Below, in pieces: positions 50,953 through 52,934 of a stretch of DNA of 52,934 bases. The notes under the pieces are model-generated. The model worked only from the letters and a program-made list of their open reading frames with translations. It was not told the origin of the DNA and searched no databases. Made by a program: the position numbers and the translations under genes. Origin of the DNA: Solirubrobacter phytolaccae (lineage in GTDB: Bacteria > Actinomycetota > Thermoleophilia > Solirubrobacterales > Solirubrobacteraceae); NCBI RefSeq assembly GCF_027587195.1, contig NZ_JAPDDP010000050.1, positions 1 to 52,934 of the forward strand, given 5' to 3'. The stretch's first letter is position 1, and the number at the start of each line of letters is the position of its first letter.

Positions 50953-51519
50953 TTAGTGCGGGTGGTCCCCGCTGGTCGCTGCGGGCGGGCGTGACTCCTC
51001 GGCGAGGCTCGTGATCGCGAGCTGGCCGCGTGCGGCGTCCTCCAGGACACCCGTGGCCTCGTCGTTGTTGCGCGCGTACAGCTCCACGAGCAGATGCACC
51101 ACGATCTGGTCCTCCTCGTGCTTGTGGAAGCGCACGTGGGTGAAGAACTCGCGCGTGCCGTGGTCGCCGAACGCGGCGTAGGCGAGCGCGTCCGCGGCCT
51201 CAGGGCCGCTGCACGTCTCCACGGACTCCGCGTCCACGGTGACCGTGCACGACGCCACCCACGGCGTGCCCACGACCATCCGCTCCCAGCGGTCCTCGAC
51301 CGGCTCGATGCGATCGTTGTGGAAGATGAGGTGGGGCTGGTCGTGCATGCAGTCGAGGCATTGGACGACGGCTTCCTGGAGCTCGTCGACCACCTCGGCG
51401 CGGCGACCCGTGTCCGGGTCGATCCGGTGGATGCCCTCGTAATGGACCTGGACCTCGAGGTCCTGTGACCAGCAGCGGTAGCACCGCAGCCACGATCCGA
51501 TCGGTCCCGCAGTCGACAT
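50953..51519 (-). CDS. zinc-ribbon-like protein of unknown function
   Basis: 188 residues from ATG 51519. Two CxxC pairs, Cys13-Cys16 (LRCYRCWSQD) and Cys54-Cys57 (VQCLDCMHD), are placed to bind one zinc. Between them lies a strand pair (LEVQVHYEGIHRIDPDTGRR). The later part has WERMVVGTPWVASCTVTVDA, DALAYAAFGDHGTREFFTHV and DQIVVHLLVELYARNNDEAT, an alpha/beta domain I do not recognise, and an acidic/Pro tail. A TAGAAT box lies 8 bases before the ATG. It diverges from the small lipoprotein gene with overlapping promoter sequence. Confidence 0.7.
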   Translation of the reverse strand: MSTAGPIGSWLRCYRCWSQDLEVQVHYEGIHRIDPDTGRRAEVVDELQEAVVQCLDCMHDQPHLIFHNDRIEPVEDRWERMVVGTPWVASCTVTVDAESVETCSGPEAADALAYAAFGDHGTREFFTHVRFHKHEEDQIVVHLLVELYARNNDEATGVLEDAARGQLAITSLAEESRPPAATSGDHPH

Positions 51520-51527
51520 GCGCAGCC

Positions 51528-51533
51528 ATTCTA
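51528..51533 (-). promoter_or_regulatory. -10 box (TAGAAT) of the zinc-ribbon gene
   Basis: TAGAAT on the minus strand, 8 bases before ATG 51519, is close to the -10 consensus. On the plus strand the overlapping TATGCT (51532-51537) is 7 bases before GTG 51545, so two divergent promoters may share these bases. Confidence 0.5.
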
Positions 51534-51931
51534 TGCTCCGCCTCGTGCGCGGCCCGCTCATTGCTCTGATCCTGGGCGCGGTGGGCGTTTGCGGCTGTGG
51601 CGGCGGGCCGTCGGACAGCGAGCAGGTGCACACCGTCGTCGACGCGTTCGGCAAGGCCACGGCGGCCAAGGACTACCAGCGGCTGTGCGACGAGCTGCTC
51701 GCGCCCAAGCTCGTCGAGGACGTCGAGTCGACCGGGCTGCCGTGCGAGGCGGCGCTGCGCCAGGGCCTCGGGGACGTGCAGGCGCCGACGCTCACGATCG
51801 GCGCGATCAAGGTCGACGGCGACAAGGCGACGGCCGAGGTCAACAGCGCCGCGCAGGGCCAGCCGCCGTCGCGGGACACGCTCCAGCTGGCGCGCGTCGA
51901 CGGCACTTGGCGCATCGCCTCCCTTACTTAA
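51533..51931 (+). CDS. small secreted or lipid-anchored protein
   Basis: 132 residues from ATG 51533. The N-terminal hydrophobic segment LIALILGAVGVCGCGGG could be a lipoprotein signal, though VCGC is not a standard lipobox. The mature part resembles a small NTF2/DUF4878-like fold: QVHTVVDAFGKATAAKDYQR, LCDELLAPKLVED, LTIGAIKVDGDKATAEVNSA, RVDGTWRIASLT. Such proteins accumulate near actinobacterial exported genes without a known role. GTG 51545, 7 bases after TATGCT, is a plausible leaderless start; both give the same frame. Its TAA stop is in a palindrome. Confidence 0.75.
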   Translation: MLRLVRGPLIALILGAVGVCGCGGGPSDSEQVHTVVDAFGKATAAKDYQRLCDELLAPKLVEDVESTGLPCEAALRQGLGDVQAPTLTIGAIKVDGDKATAEVNSAAQGQPPSRDTLQLARVDGTWRIASLT

Positions 51932-51950
51932 AGGCCCTGGGCCTTTAAGT
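51926..51950. terminator. palindromic terminator-like element at the small lipoprotein stop
   Basis: ACTTAAAGGCCC, a single T, GGGCCTTTAAGT: 12-base arms, perfect. The left arm contains the TAA stop of the preceding gene. It has the same build as the palindrome at 12721-12739. Confidence 0.6.
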
Positions 51951-51982
51951 TCGCCGCGGGACCTGAAAGAGTTGGAGGTCTC

Positions 51983-52879
51983 ATGAGTGTTGACGTGGTC
52001 GTCGCCGTGCCTGCGTTCCTGGACATCACCTTCGTCGGGCTCGAAGGGCTGCCCGCGTTGGGGGAGGAGCGGTTCGCCGGAGATCTCGTCCGCACGCCGG
52101 GCGGCGGCGCGATCACGGCGATCGGCGCGGCGCGGCTCGGGCTGTCGACGGCGCTGGTGGCGCCGCTCGGCCAGGACGAGGCCGGCGACCTGATCGGGCC
52201 GATGATCGAGCGCGAGGGCGTCCGGCTCGCCGGGCCGCGCTGCCCGCGCACGCCCGTGACGGCCGTGATGCCGATCGGCTCCGAGCGCGCGATGGTCACC
52301 TACGACCCCGGCGTGCGGGCCCGCGCGTCGGATGTCGCCGCGCTGGAGCCGCGGGCCGTGATTGTCGGCCTCAGCCAGCTGGACGTCGTTCCCGTGGGCT
52401 CGCGCGCGTACGTGAGCGTCGGGGACGACGACGCCCGCGCCTTCGCCGGTCGCCTGCCGGGCACCGCGGGCCGCGTGCGCGGCCTGTTCATCGAGCAGCG
52501 CGAGGCGCTCGTCCTCACCGGCGCGGGCACGCCCGAGGAGGCCGCCGCGATGATCGGCGCGCGCGTCCCGATCGTCGTCGTGTCCCTGGGCGCGGACGGC
52601 GCCGCCGCCTCGATCGACGGCCGCGTCGTGTCCGTGGACGGCTTCGACGTCGGCCACTCGATCGACACCACCGGCGCCGGCGACCTGTTCGTCGCCGCCT
52701 GGGCCTGGGGCGAGTCCGTCGGGATGGACGTGGAGGACACGCTCCGCTGGGCCGCGCTGTACGCGGCGCTGTCCACGCGCGTGCCGACCGGCGCGGGCGG
52801 CGCGACGAAGCTCGACGAGTTCGTGGGCGAAGGCACGCAGCGCGGCCTCCCGGCGCCGCCGCAGGGCGTCACGAAGTAG
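51983..52879 (+). CDS. PfkB-family carbohydrate/nucleoside kinase
   Basis: 298 residues. The N-terminal PfkB region shows GGGAITAIGAARLGLSTALV then APLGQDEAGDLIGPMIEREG; the C-terminal signature is HSIDTTGAGDLFVAAWAWGE with the catalytic Asp and anion hole (GAGD). It transfers phosphate from ATP to a sugar-like alcohol; ribose, fructose, adenosine or similar substrates cannot be separated here. GGAGGT lies 4 bases before ATG 51983. The gene follows the palindromic terminator and is probably its own unit. The 3' end may overlap the tail of a minus-strand gene. Confidence 0.92.
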   Translation: MSVDVVVAVPAFLDITFVGLEGLPALGEERFAGDLVRTPGGGAITAIGAARLGLSTALVAPLGQDEAGDLIGPMIEREGVRLAGPRCPRTPVTAVMPIGSERAMVTYDPGVRARASDVAALEPRAVIVGLSQLDVVPVGSRAYVSVGDDDARAFAGRLPGTAGRVRGLFIEQREALVLTGAGTPEEAAAMIGARVPIVVVSLGADGAAASIDGRVVSVDGFDVGHSIDTTGAGDLFVAAWAWGESVGMDVEDTLRWAALYAALSTRVPTGAGGATKLDEFVGEGTQRGLPAPPQGVTK

Positions 52880-52934
52880 GCGCGCGGCCGGCGAGCGCGG
52901 CGGCAAGCGCGGCGGCGGGCGGCAAGCGCGGCGG
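52869..52934 (-). CDS. possible C-terminal end of a minus-strand gene (truncated by window edge)
   Basis: On the minus strand the frame entering at 52934 reads PPRLPPAAALAAALAGRAPTS and stops at TGA 52871-52869. Its AAALAAALAGR style is like the end of many actinobacterial proteins. Only about 21 residues are visible and the DNA here is a GGCAAGCGCGGC repeat, so this may be noncoding. Confidence 0.25.
   Translation of the reverse strand, partial: PPRLPPAAALAAALAGRAPTS
52886..52934. repeat. GCGGC-rich short imperfect repeat at window end
   Basis: GGCAAGCGCGGCGG occurs twice, separated by CGGGC, after a related GGCGAGCGCGGCGG. It may be a repeat-coding gene end or intergenic low-complexity; the window ends inside it. 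Confidence 0.45.

Noticed and set aside
51928-52299. Minus-strand ORF ending in the palindrome at 51928
   Set aside because: Antisense to the PfkB gene, Pro/Arg/Ser-rich, and its end is just the palindrome sequence.
52886-52934. CRISPR-like or satellite repeat at the window end
   Set aside because: Units are short, GC-only and imperfect, with no spacers; too little sequence to call more than low complexity.

Overview
The window is very GC-rich, and most genes are packed with 4-base ATGA or GTGA overlaps. Long secreted proteins carry Ig-like DAAGN repeats, and many starts look leaderless. This fits a high-GC actinobacterium, most plausibly class Thermoleophilia (a Solirubrobacterales-like soil organism); the taxonomy is inferred from protein style, not from a marker gene. 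I see no tRNA, rRNA, CRISPR array or insertion sequence. No stretch over 300 bases lacks a gene.

Layout. 1-484: end of a LuxR-type regulator. 545-2234: a lower-GC pair, a TIR-like protein with a DnaX-like tail and a divergent small membrane protein. 2231-3828: ECF sigma factor and a Leu/Phe/Val-type dehydrogenase. 3803-9467: a five-gene minus-strand operon (M15 peptidase, repeat lipoprotein, membrane-fusion protein, MacB-type ATPase and permease) with a divergent two-component system. 9424-14964: ABC-2 exporter, SigX5-like sigma factor coupled to an inositol monophosphatase, an O-methyltransferase and a secreted protein. 14987-22470: HAAS-like protein, GGDEF-EAL protein, PKD-ThuA protein, VOC protein, J-domain protein, secreted protein, PrmC-like methyltransferase. 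22412-25696: giant kinase/ATPase/helical-repeat regulator.

25744-29373 is a tightly coupled four-gene operon: a minimal ribonucleotide-reductase-like protein, an APH-fold kinase, a SAM methyltransferase and a P-loop nucleotide-kinase-like protein. I do not recognise it as a described system; together with the TIR/DnaX protein it is the best candidate for something new. A cupin gene diverges from it.

30109-46608 is a 16.5 kb operon of four very large exported proteins. The first is a 2258-residue beta-propeller/PKD/Ig protein. The other three are paralogues sharing an unnamed core of about 450-500 residues (it opens with an EA..(D/N)C motif and ends with a C....W motif) and a fibronectin-like end. 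The fourth has a lipase-like N-terminus that lacks the catalytic serine. A strong hairpin ends the operon.

46719-52934: a small Arg-rich protein; glyA under a clear ZTP (pfl) riboswitch; a small hypothetical; a lipoprotein coupled to an OmpA/metzincin protein with an eCIS-cargo-like N-terminus; a zinc-ribbon protein; a small lipoprotein; a PfkB kinase.
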